Positions 1-10,165 of a stretch of DNA of 64,000 nt are shown here, piece after piece (position 1 is the stretch's first letter; each line of letters opens with the position of its first letter). The position numbers and the translations under genes are program-made. The stretch covers positions 5,212 through 69,211 of the forward strand of contig UZAN01039979.1 of the NCBI GenBank assembly GCA_900618425.1. The letters run 5' to 3'. A model generated the notes under the pieces. That model was given only the letters and a program-made list of their open reading frames with translations, searched no databases and had not been told where the DNA came from. The stretch comes from Echinostoma caproni (taxonomy: Eukaryota; Platyhelminthes; Trematoda; Plagiorchiida; Echinostomatidae).

Positions 1-8
1 CAGTTGTC

Positions 9-1180
9 TTAAAACTGTGTGGCTGCAGGGTATGCGTCATCTCGCAGGTTGGGATCACGACAACTCTCATCCCTCAAAAAAGTCTCGTCGATTTTGATTG
101 CTCTTCTGATTGGTCGTCGAAGTGCCAGTGGGTTATTCTCGTCGGTAGGCGTTCCCGGAATAAGGGACTGCGGCCTTTGATCTTCTGTAGTTGTTAACGG
201 CGTATCACAAGGCGGGCTTTCTTGGGTTTCTTCTGCGGGGTCTTCATTCGCATTAGGAGTCTCATTAAAGTGAATCTGATTGATGTGGCGTCAGTGCACT
301 GTCGCATCTGTCAGGTCCGTGATCTCCACCATAGCTTGGTCAATCTTTCGAGTAAGGATTTCTTTTGATGATCACAGATAGTTTCCTCGGAAGTATAGGA
401 CGTCACTCGAATCCACGCATTGTAATGAGGTCCATAAAGTTCTGGCTTTGAACAGTTTCACTGGGCTCTCTTTGGTGGTGGCATGTGCAGCATTTCGGTA
501 TTGCAACAAGAAGTTGTCCAGGAGTATCTCCAACTCTGAAACTGTCTTTGCGCAGACAATGGCACTCTTCACTGTTTTCTCCAAATTTTCCGCTGCACCG
601 TTCGAGCATGGATGACGTGATGCTGTAAGCAGATGTCGGCAACCAGTACTATTCAGCCAAGTTTCCAACTCCGCAGGGCAGAATTGCGATCCGTTGTCAG
701 TCACCAACACTTGTGGGACACCTCAACTGAAACACTTTCTCAGTACCTTAATCACGAAGGATGTAGTTGGTATGCTGCTTAGAAACATTTCCGGCCACTT
801 TGAGTATAAATCGATGAGTACTAGTGCGTGTTATTGACCGAGGAACGGCCCACAGAAGTTGGGATTCACACGTTGACAGGGGACACAGCTTTCTGGCCAT
901 GGTGCCCCATTCTTCGGTTTTGACCTCTGCTTGTGTAGGCACGCTTCGCATTTCTTAGCTGCTCGACCAATATCTTCATCTAGGCCGGGCCACCAGCACA
1001 TCTATCATACCAACGATTTCGTCTTCTCCATCCCTAAGTGGCCCTTATGCAGATCTTCTAGTGGAGGTGGGATGATTAGTTGATCGTTGCGGCATAGTAT
1101 TCCGTCAGGTTGGACACTGATTTCTTCCCGATGAGCGTAAAATGCTGGGTACGTTCGCTTCGGGTCTGAGCGCCATCCTT
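9..1180 (-). pseudogene. gypsy pol fragment: integrase with C-terminal tail, broken
   Basis: Minus-strand frames show the integrase zinc-binding part: a histidine pair in LHKGHLGMEK near 1050, then CEACLHKQ near 940 after a frameshift. The catalytic core follows, with the first Asp in LIDLYSKWPEM near 800, the second in VTDNGSQF near 700 and the Glu in NGAAENLEKTVK near 600. The core is split by a stop near 850 and by a further frame change near 720. The C-terminal tail then reads on to a TAA at 11-9 but is cut by a TGA at 293-291. All three catalytic residues can be seen, yet no intact frame joins them, so the gene is inactive. Confidence 0.85.
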
Positions 1181-1850
1181 TCCATAGGGCCGTTAAGATC
1201 TTTGCGTAGCATCGCTTGGTAAATCTGCGCAACTCCTCTCGTGATATCGGGGCAGCTGTCGCAATGAAATGGTACCGCCGAGAATTTGGACCACGGGGAG
1301 AGAAAATTGGGTTGGGGATTTGTTTCGCCTGGACGTTGTACTATATCGTAGTCGTAGGCAGCCAGTGCAATGCTCCATTGCTTAATCACAGCCGCTGTCG
1401 GTTTGGAAATCGACTTTTGTGGGTTGAACAGGTACTGCAGGGCTTGATGGTCGATTACGATGGTGAAAGGCAGTCCAAACAAGTATTTGTGCAGGCGTTG
1501 GACAGCCCAATATACAGTCAATACTTCTCTCCGAATCTGTGAATATCCTCGTTCTGCCGTGTTCAATAGACGAGAGATGCTGATAATCGGACATCCGTCC
1601 TGTTCGAGTACGGCACAAATGCCAACATCTGATGCGTCAGTAATCAAAGTTGGGGGTTTCGTCGGAGAGAACGACGCAAGTACTGGTCGATCCGTTATCA
1701 TTTGAATGATTTCGCTCAGAATTTGTTCACCTTTGGCCATCCATTTTCATTCTGCAGTCGACTGAGCAGCGAACAACGGTTGAGCTTTCGTGGTGAAATT
1801 CGGGATGAAACGTGAATAGTACTGGATACAACAGGAGATCGAACCCGGGG
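1105..1850 (-). pseudogene. gypsy pol fragment: RT end plus RNase H
   Basis: The minus-strand frame from 1740 to 1105 reads through a classic retroelement RNase H. ITDASDVGICAVLEQDG carries the first acidic residue; YSQIRREVLTVYWAVQRLHKYLFG carries the conserved glutamate region; IVIDHQALQYLF follows, then a motif resembling QWSIALAAYDYDIVQRPG. An in-frame stop just before this ORF separates it from the RT thumb-like stretch, which stays readable to about 1850. The domain would degrade RNA in RNA:DNA hybrids during element replication. The frame runs off into unrelated sequence before the integrase, so the polyprotein is frameshifted here. Confidence 0.85.
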
Positions 1851-1968
1851 CCTGAGCTGTAGAAGGAAAGTCAGCGTTGAAATGGAAAGGTGCGATGCTT
1901 GTATTAGTCTCACAAAGATGTGCTATGCTATATCATGTATGAGGAAAATGAACCATTGTATGGAAAGC

Positions 1969-2100
1969 TTTCTGGTGGTAGAGTGGGTAGTATTCTTGCG
2001 TTCTACTTTCGAATTCACGGGTTCGGTCCCCCACTGTGTCGATGAGTTCGCACTGCTGATATGCACCAAACCTGAAACACAATTTCTCATCACAGCGTAC
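1969..2100 (+). repeat. tRNA-derived SINE, family D, degenerate copy
   Basis: An A-box-like start (ggtagagtgggtagta) is followed by a B-box-like stretch (cgggttcggtcccc) and the body gatgagttcgcactgctgat, ending in a diverged aaacctgaaacac. The same order and words occur, more intact, on the minus strand at 52905-53075, 10015-10165 and 60912-61070. The family is defined here only by these copies. Confidence 0.6.
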
Positions 2101-3599
2101 TTTGATTGATCATCCGTTACAGTGCAAGTAAGCCATCCACCCGGCTAGTAACCCCTAATAAGCCAATGAATTCTTTGAATATGTCTGTTCTTGGTTCCCA
2201 ATATGAGGGAGACATCTGTAGACTGCTTCCAAGACAATTTCGCGGCTGGAAAAGGTGATGGTGCACAACAAATATAATTTCGTTGAGTTTATTTCTGTCG
2301 TGATTCAGCGGCCCGTTAAAAAGCCAGTTAGGCAGCAATACGATACTGTTTCAGAACCAGCGTTTAGTAGACAATGCTCTTGTCCACTCAAAATCCACTC
2401 ATTCATTGTGACGTCTTTTTGCATATGACTTTTCACCACCAAAACCTGTCTGTTTTAAAAAGACGTCAACGACCACTATCTTGCCAAATTTACAGGATCT
2501 GTGATTGCGAAACAAAAGTATTTCTTTATTGATCAATATCTAACCTGAGTGATATACGCGGTTGTTGAGGTCGTCTGAAGATTCACGTTGGCTGCTCAAT
2601 CCTGACGTTAGTTATCATTTGGTTTCAACGACACTGAATAATGCTCTGCCCGGGAATGACAATACAGATGTTGACCAAACTCGTGCAACATCACCCTCAT
2701 ATTTCTCACATATGAAGGTTGGTATATCTTCTCGCTTGAGCTTGGTGGTAGAAAACGGTTAGACCTGAATAAATATTATTTTTTCACATTTATACAGTTT
2801 CTAGAGGGGTCGACTTCAATGTCAAATTCGTTTTATTAACGCGCAGCAGCTAGGATTTTAATTTAATCGGAAACTTTTCCCTCTATCAGAAACAGGGATA
2901 AGTCAGCTACCTTGCCATTGGTCGCCAGTGGCAAAGGTGTGCGGTGTATTAGATGAAACTTGCAAATTCTGTTTGGCAGTTAACTTGGTGGATTCCATCC
3001 TAAAGAGACTGCCTCCAGTGCTCGAAATTGAAGAGGAGCAAATGGAACATGGACGAGATGAAAGTGCGATACCTGTATGAAGTCTATGAGTCATTTTAAT
3101 AAATAAATTACAGTTAGGTTTTCTACTGTGACCTTGTTATCTTACAACTGATGCATTAGCAAAAATCGCTGAAATCGCGAAATTGTACATTTTAATAGCA
3201 TGTGGCTAAAAGAAGCAGTGACATAAGTGGATATTATATCAGATATGTTGCGTCTGATGTGGGGCAATATTATATTNGTCTGATGTGGGGCAATATTATA
3301 TTCAATCCCGTAAATGAGGCTGGAAAAACGAAGCATTGAGAGGAACAAATGTGATGAAAATCAGGATGTTGCACGAGTTTGGTCAATACCTGTATATGGA
3401 CGAGCTGACCATTAGAAACAAATTTAAACCAATTTTTATCGGTTTGTGTATAGGTCTGCGTGGTGTTTCTATTGTCAATGTTGTCGAACAGTTCATGTTA
3501 GCCAAGCATTGATGGTGGCCGCGAATCAAAAGTGGTCATTAGCCAAGACCTGGTTGCACACAGTTAGCCTTTCGTCGCCTAACTAAAAATTGAAGGCAT
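2101..3599. other. non-coding stretch, no gene recognised
   Basis: Only short open frames without a recognisable domain or paired splice sites are present on either strand. The one structural item is the exact 25-base duplication around the N at 3277. Confidence 0.5.
3252..3302. repeat. 25-bp exact direct duplication flanking a single N
   Basis: The 25 bases at 3252-3276 recur identically at 3278-3302 with one N between. An exact copy on both sides of a gap base is what unmerged contig ends leave behind, so this is probably an assembly artefact rather than a biological tandem repeat. Confidence 0.8.
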
Positions 3600-4372
3600 G
3601 ACTGGTAGGATAGGTAAGCAGCAGGAGCGGATCGCAACAGGACTGCTTTTACCCGCCTACCGCCTAAGTAAACGGTAGCACGTGACTGTGCTAAGTGTGA
3701 CTCATCTCTGCCACGAGCGCGGATTATCGGTTGCTCGGTCCAGGAGGGCGGTTAAACACGACTGGGCTAACAGCCCAGTCCTCCTCCGGATACCTGATTG
3801 GTCAATTGGACAGTGCAGGGAAGAGGACACACGTTGATAATGATTGAATGCTATCGATCGATGCATGGACAAGGCAGCAGACGGACGGTCTGGGCACGAT
3901 CTGACACGGGGCCTTGCGGTGCGTCCGTACCTCTATACGCTGATGTGCATATTTGCCTAAGTGCATACACGGTGAGTTTTGGTCATGCACGCCTCGTGGT
4001 CCCCTTCTGTTTCAAACGCCGCCACATCTCGAATTGTTCTCGTGCGACCGGGTTGCCCAATCGCTGCCTGTTCTGACAATCAGCCTCTCTATCTCGCGCG
4101 CTCTCATGCGCATCGTATGATGCCAAGCTTGAACGCACTGGCGACGTATGCGCATACACGTCCCACCGATGCGAAAACAACGGTCGCTGGTCGCTTTCTC
4201 TCCGCGCGTTGCCCCGCTTACTGTCCATAGACTCGAATCGAGTGGATCGACAGAAAAACAGCTGCCTGGCTGATTGCTGTCACCAACAGAAACAAAAGCA
4301 GCAGAAGCAACAACAAACATAACATCAAGCGTGGAGTCCGCGATCGATCTAGGGGAGACGCAGTAACGTGGT
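3600..4372 (+). promoter_or_regulatory. GC-richer, CpG-containing promoter-like region with a putative non-coding first exon
   Basis: Base composition shifts visibly from the AT-rich surroundings: repeated gcgc, tgcgca and cgatcg words, two inverted CCAAT boxes (ATTGG at 3797-3801 and 3805-3809) and a perfect hairpin at 3760-3780. From about 4230 a CA/AG-rich stretch without ATG leads to a strong donor, acgtg followed by gtaagaac, at about 4372. This would suit a 5' UTR exon of a plus-strand gene, and the next plus-strand coding sequence is the exon at 12377. The link is inference; no transcript evidence exists here. Confidence 0.3.
3760..3780. repeat. perfect 9-bp hairpin with 3-base loop
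   Basis: GACTGGGCT and AGCCCAGTC are exact reverse complements separated by AAC. The hairpin lies just upstream of the paired inverted CCAAT boxes. No T-run follows, so it is not an obvious terminator. Confidence 0.7.
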
Positions 4373-7300
4373 AAGAACACAGTCGGTCATCTGCACATTC
4401 CTCTTCATCCGAATAGTGTGTGTGGGTGTGCTATTCACTGTTTACCCGATTGGTGAGTTGCTTCGGCACACAGGTTTTTGGTCATACGGGGATAGATTTT
4501 CTGTCGAGTTTATTTTATTTCACGTGATTGTTTTTACTCTGCTCAATTTGGGTCATGCGCACANAATCTCTCAGTATATTTTTGTTGTATTTAAATGGGA
4601 TAAGTTTCTTCAGAGTACATTGTCATGTAGTCTTCTTGGAAACACCGCTTTTCCCTCACAAATTTGAATAGAAAAACAAATATGGGTTTGTCCAATGTAT
4701 CCATGGTCATTTCGCTGTATCTGTTTTCCTGTTTTGTTCATAAGTATGTTTCACCCCTATATAAGTAAATTGGTAGTGCTTAAATGGTCCCCACGATACT
4801 ATGGCTGTCCCTTCAGTTCATAATTTTTAAATCCTCACGTCCTTGTTCTGTGAACATAATAACTCGGGAAGGACTATATCCCGACANCCCGACAGGAAAT
4901 AACCGTTATTCATTCTGGTATACTGCACTGAATGGCCTCTTGAACTCGGAACTTTGAGCTAAACGGTAATCTTCATGGTATCTCTCCAATGTGGCGTTGT
5001 AACTCGTATACAGCATACTAAATTGACAGCCAGATCTCCACAACGTTATTATTTAAGGTAACATGCGGTAACACCAGTGAAACGACCTGAATGGTTCAAT
5101 GGTCCACTTGGATAGCTCCAAGATTTTCTCTAGCTGTTTACCACGTAATCCAAAATTCACATTTGAGACAATTGTGAGCAGTGGTATGGGATAATTGATA
5201 TTGATTTGAAATGAGTGTATGGTTGATCAGATGAACTGAGGCCTAAGCTGCAGATGAAGTCTGAAGGATGGTCAGTTCAAATCAGTAATACAGAATTATC
5301 ACCTTGTGTTGTGTTGTTTCCCGCCAAAACTATTGCCGAACCTGGTCCCATGATGCGTATCCTAACGATCCCATTTAAAAAAGGTTACAAACAGTGCTAG
5401 GTTTCATTGATAGTGCCAGCCAAACTTACGTTGAGAAAAAGAGAAACGTGCAGTATATGGTGTTGATTACTGCCTCGTCATTTGTCTGGAATCGGGTTTA
5501 TGAGGGCGACCATGGAGAGAACACGATTACGCATCCATGACCCTAATGAAAATACCAACACGTCCTCACGGTTTCAAATTAAAAACGCGAGAACTCTAAG
5601 GGGAAGGTTCGGCTTCCTTTGACACCCTGGATAGTTTTAGCGATTTATGTATTGTACTTACTTGAACCGGTTCATTCGATTAATTTTCGTTTACTATCGT
5701 ATAGCGTAAATTTTGGAGAGAAGGGAAAGTTTGTTTCTGATTATAGGAAGTGATTGGGAAAGAAAACAAGTTTCAAGCATGACTTCTCCTTTTTATTGAA
5801 ATCATCAATAATCTTTTTCAGAACTACCACTAACTCCAGCAGTCATTTATTCCGCAGCAGAAAACTGCTGAATCAAAGCCCGGTAAACTAAGTGCATTGA
5901 ATAATTGATAAACCGTGAGAAAAATTCTCTCTATCTTTTGTTTCAGTGTAATAAATAATTTTAGGAGTATCAGGAAAAATACATGCCATAACCTGAACAA
6001 ACTATAACGAAGGGCTGATTGCCTGTTAGAACTTCAAGAAAGGTGTACATAAAACGAGGTTCACAGAAAATTAATGTACTCAGGGACTGAGGTGATTTGG
6101 TATCTAAAGAGTGGATGGAAGATAGTATCTTGCTTTAGTCACAATGGTCAACTCATATTACCAAATATCACCGACAGCTTTTCAACCCTCTGACAATGCG
6201 TTTCGCAGTAAAAAAAGGTTGTATACTGGTTATCCCAAACTGTCCAAACGTCAGTACCAGTACCTGTTATTATGCTTTTGTTAAATCTGATTGAAACAAA
6301 CGAAGTTCGTCAAGTATATTGAATCCGACACCTGATTAGGTCACTGCGATCCATGTCGTCTAAGAATCTCATGTGCTTAAGGAAGAATGCTTTGCATTTC
6401 CATTAGACTTTGATGAAGATTTTGCGATCAGTGAACGATATTGCATCCATCCACCGGTAGTTAGAGTCACATTGGTTGGTTCAAATCTGTCATTGTTGTT
6501 CGAAAAAAATTGTTCATGTAGTTACCAGAATATTCTAAATCATCATCAAATATAAATACGTATACAATGAAAACTTGCTAATAAAATAGGAGGATAAATG
6601 CTGTAGTTTGAAATTGATTTATGTAAAATTTTGGCATTACCTTCAAATATATAGTGAATGGATCTAGCTCCGAACGTACCACAGGGCGGATCAAGATTAA
6701 GAGTGGCGAACCATTGAACAAAAGAGTAAAGGTGTGGTTAAAGTTCTCTTCACTAAAAACGTATTTGCACTAAGTTTATTACGTCTATGAACAAATTCGG
6801 CTGAGCTTTCTCCTGGATTCCGATGATCAACGGATTGGACCTTACAATTTGGTAACCCAGTTAGTAACTCAAACACTCACCGAGGTTTTAGTGTAGTCGA
6901 TTAGTTCATTAGCAACTTTAGTTCCATATCACCTATCCATTTCAGGCTCAGCCACTGTGCACACCTAGTGGTGGTTATGGGTGTCAATAAAAATATGCTA
7001 TGAAATGTCTCTCAAATTCTGTTGAACGAAAGGGAATTTAGATTTTTTTACTGTTCATGATTGGTGAAACATAGTTCTACTGGTATTGGGTAAAGTAAAT
7101 CCCACAGCTTGATTTGTATGGGATTTCAACTTTAACAAAACCGGGGAAGGGAAAGTTCTTTCTCACTGGATCACTACTATTTACTGTTCTATGATTTTTT
7201 CGTCGCGCATTCAACGCAGTACCAATGAAGCTATATACAATCAATAAACGTTTGTTGTCGCTTTGATTGTACTGTATTCTGTATTCCTCTCCAACCTTTG

Positions 7301-8398
7301 TATAGCCGCGGCTCCCTTCCTAAATGTTGAGTGCATATTTATATACTCAATAAATAGGAAATGAAGTAAACTCGAATAAGGCCTTATGCCAAACAATGTC
7401 ATCGTGTGCACCAAATTGTAAAACTAAATTCTTGGAACCTCAGCGTTTCTACAACTCAAAAAGTCCTTCAGCTCCAGTCATTTCTAGAAGTTACGGAATT
7501 AACGGCAACGTGTAAAACGTGAGAGATATTTAATAACGTTATTCTGAGATGATTAAAACCAAAACAATGCGTACAATGTTTGGGCCCTTCAGTCGGCAAA
7601 ATTTGGCCCGTGATATAGATGCTACTGAGGTGTTTCGAGTAGGCTGACATCGATGGGAAGTTTTCTGATGGTGATCTGAGAGAGTAAAAAGATGGGCGAG
7701 ATGGGCACGTCTGTCAAATGCAGCTGAAAGAAATGGCAGTATAAGGAACATAGTGCACGGTCGATCTCATCTACCGTGTTTTTAGAACTACCATGTTTCT
7801 TCTTTGGTCTCGCCCTGGCTATTTTTGTTACATTTTTCTTCTTCCCAGAGCGTTACTTCAATCATTTATAAACATTGGTGATCACCTTCTTGTCCGATTT
7901 ATAATACACTGTTCCAACGATTTTTGTATCTATGTCATAACTTATATGATTCAGAAAACATACTATTATCTAGTATTTCTAGTGCAACGTGTCATATTGC
8001 GTGCCTTTAAATGAAACATTCCAACTTGAGCTTTGAATTGGCATGGAAAAATTCAAGATTGGTACACTGATTACAAATCAAGAGTTAACATCTGAATGAA
8101 TTACGCATCATCTAATGATGATGCGACTGTTTCTGTGACATTACACTGAAAGCATCAAAATTAGACTTTCATTGTGTTCGTAGTTCTTTGATGGTATTAG
8201 TCTGTTTTATGAGTTGAGGTAATAAAGAAACAAAAATTCTCTGATACTTGGGTATAATTTTTCATGTTTGCACAGTACATTTGTTTATATTACTTTGTGA
8301 TTCTTCAAAACTGGACAGTTCACAGAGGGGTTACTAATTCAATGTCTACTTTAAGGTCGAAGAAGGATTAATAAAATACAATGTTTTGTTTAAACAAT
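4373..8398. other. non-coding stretch; possible first intron of the plus-strand acidic-protein gene
   Basis: AT-rich sequence with only short frames of no recognisable content. It holds single Ns at 4564 and 4887; the second is flanked by a 7-base duplication (cccgaca), again suggesting unmerged contig ends. A family E SINE tail lies at 5221-5292. No exon with matched splice sites was found. Confidence 0.4.
5221..5292 (+). repeat. SINE family E, 3' part only
   Basis: The run from ggttgatcagatgaac to atggtcagttcaaatca matches the end of the longer copy at 46739-46804 (ggttgactagatgaaac ... gtggtcagttcaaatca). The tRNA-like head is absent here. Confidence 0.55.
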
Positions 8399-8550
8399 GA
8401 GTGTAGCTCAGGGGTAAGGGTTTGAAGTCCCATCCCGAAGATCTGCAGTTCCAGTCCTGACAGGGACTTAAAAAGTACGCACTTCTGATGAGTTCCAAAC
8501 AGGGCAAAACAGCTGTCCAGTGATCTTTGTCGGTTATCACAAACATTTCC
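8399..8550 (+). repeat. tRNA-derived SINE, family B
   Basis: It begins with gtgtagctcaggggtaagg, a good tRNA A-box/D-arm match, followed by a weak B-box (cagttccagtcctg). The body reads gagttccaaacagggc, aaacagctgtccagtg and ggttatcacaaacattt. A second copy in reverse orientation is at 28971-29120. The copies differ at many positions, so both are old. Confidence 0.75.
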
Positions 8551-9052
8551 GTCGCATTTAAGTACAGTGTTTTGTCTTCTTAAAGCAGGAATATTCATTT
8601 CTGATAACTGCCTTATCACGCATTATTTTTCTCCTAAATAGGAATGAGCTAGGTAATTCAGGTTTTCTTGCTCCAGTACAGAAACTGAAGCCGGATATTG
8701 GATGGTGGTGGCGAAGTGGTTCAGTGGCTGTCATGTAATGATTGTAGTAATGGTAGTAGTAATACGCACTGAACTCGGAATACGAAACTCGCAATACGAA
8801 TCAAGGATTAACAATCACAGACTGGATCACGTAAGCACTGGACCGCAATGGTACTAGCACGCAGTATCCCACGTAACTGAGACGCGAGGAAAAGTTCATT
8901 TGTTGGAGGATATAAAGGGGATTAAATAATATGTACATGTAAGTTCATTGGTCATCCGGGCTTCTGCCAATCGCGTTCTAGTATTTCTTGCATCGTCCTG
9001 CTTCTGTCTGGGTCGCACGATCTCTGCTGCTACGATCTGCTTATGATATGAA
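8551..9052. other. non-coding stretch
   Basis: No open frame with recognisable content. The right part (about 8950-9052) leads without a clear boundary into the retroelement-derived tandem copies and may itself be LTR sequence. Confidence 0.35.
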
Positions 9053-9178
9053 GTCAGAAGCAGTGACACGCACACGCTTTGTTGACGTCATCCGTTCAGT
9101 TTGATTGATCGCAGTTGTCCTATGACAGTAACGCGTCGCTCCAGGATACGCGTCATCTCGTAGGCTCGAATCACCACA
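9053..9178 (-). mobile_element. gypsy pol-tail/LTR-junction fragment, tandem copy 1
   Basis: On the minus strand the right part encodes the same tail as the end of the pol remnant at 1-70 (LRD.. followed by YP.AT). The left part continues past the pol stop of that element into what should be LTR sequence. The 126-bp unit is repeated at 9336-9461 in the same orientation, with few differences. It contains the palindrome TGACGTCA at 9083-9090. Confidence 0.65.
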
Positions 9179-9335
9179 ATTTATTCACTGTTTAAACGGG
9201 ACACATCAGTTACGATCACACAGAGAGGAGTATCCGACGCAATCGATAAGACTTTCTATGGATCCATGCTTCGTTTGTCTTTCACGTCCAAGCCAGCTCT
9301 GTGTTTGCGGCTGAAGCACGAAGTTCCGAACTCGN

Positions 9336-9461
9336 GTCAGAAGCAGTGACACGCGCACACTTTGTTGACGTCACCCGTGCAGTTTGATTGATTGAACTTG
9401 TCCTATGACAGTAACGCGTCGCTCCAGGGTAAGTGCCATCTCGTAGGCCCGGATCACCACA
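9336..9461 (-). mobile_element. gypsy pol-tail/LTR-junction fragment, tandem copy 2
   Basis: A second copy of the 9053-9178 unit, same length and orientation, offset by 283 bp. It starts directly after the single N at 9335, so the tandem arrangement could be biological or produced by joining two repeat contigs. The TGACGTCA palindrome is kept at 9366-9373. The minus-strand frame here stays open through pol tail and junction (9282-9533), but only as a short remnant. Confidence 0.65.
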
Positions 9462-9469
9462 TGTCACCG

Positions 9470-9545
9470 ATATGCTTAGTTCCCTATGGTCCGAGGTTCG
9501 AGCCCCGCCAACCCTAATGGAAACTGTAGACATATATCAGCTATA
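9470..9545 (+). repeat. tRNA-like B-box fragment, unassigned SINE
   Basis: tggtccgaggttcgagcccc is a strong tRNA B-box-like word directly right of the second gypsy fragment. No convincing A box or clover-leaf was found, so this is best seen as a truncated SINE. Confidence 0.3.
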
Positions 9546-10014
9546 CTCATCCACCGAACACTAACCGAATTTACAAGCAGCATGGACAGTGAAACTGAGG
9601 ACTGCTCTAATGATTGTGTTGTCCAATTTACATTTTACTTATTCAAATTAAAGAAAGCAACGTTGTATGACAAACAATGACTTACACGTTATGTCTACAT
9701 TTGATTAGGGTAAAGTTATTATTACCGTCGCTCAACAAGTGTTGGAATCCGCACTCACTGATTGACTATGAATTCGACTACCATATGGTGTCTCACTATG
9801 TTACAGCTAAAAGTAAAGGTATTTTCAATAGGTATACAAAGCTCGTTTGAAAGTCACAACTACACCGAAAGTACAAAGATTTCTGTCAGGAGTCCCGCTA
9901 TCTGATAATCAATGACCCAATCCTAAACAGTATCGTTGTTTCCAGTTGTGACCTTTTCTTGACAATAGAACGAGTATTACATAGTGCAAATTCGTCTTCT
10001 AAGAGTCAATGAAG

Positions 10015-10165
10015 TATGACCTGAAAAGCTGGGAAGCACTGGACAGCTGTTTCAACCCGATTAGATGCCATCAGCAGTGTGAATCCATCCGCCCATTACC
10101 TTACAGGCAGAACGCAAGCATACTACTCAATCGGTCAACGGGCAGTTGATCAGATCGAGCGTTCC
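10015..10165 (-). repeat. tRNA-derived SINE, family D
   Basis: Plus-strand words ctgaaaagct, gaagcactggacagctgttt, cagcagtgtgaatccatc and caggcagaacgcaagcatact match the copy at 52905-53075 in order. Read on the minus strand, the tRNA-like head is the right end and the ctgtccagtgcttc core lies near the left end. Confidence 0.75.

Larger units (their letters stand above)
1..1850 (-). mobile_element. Ty3/gypsy-type LTR retrotransposon remnant, 5'-truncated
   Basis: Read on the minus strand, the segment gives in order the end of a reverse transcriptase (YYSRFIPNF-like, near 1820-1785), an RNase H domain, an H2C2/CEAC-type integrase zinc-binding region, the DDE integrase core and a basic/acidic C-terminal tail that stops at 9-11. 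RT-RNaseH-integrase is the Ty3/gypsy order. Gag, protease and most of RT are missing to the right of 1850, and any 3' LTR would lie left of base 1. Several stops and frameshifts show a dead copy. Its pol-tail end is related to the tandem copies at 9053-9178 and 9336-9461. The assignment is firm from domain content; clade within gypsy is not resolved. Confidence 0.9.

Noticed and set aside
4012..4380. 122-codon minus-strand frame in the GC-rich island
   Set aside because: GC-rich DNA has few stops; the translation shows no domain, and the region fits a promoter and UTR better.
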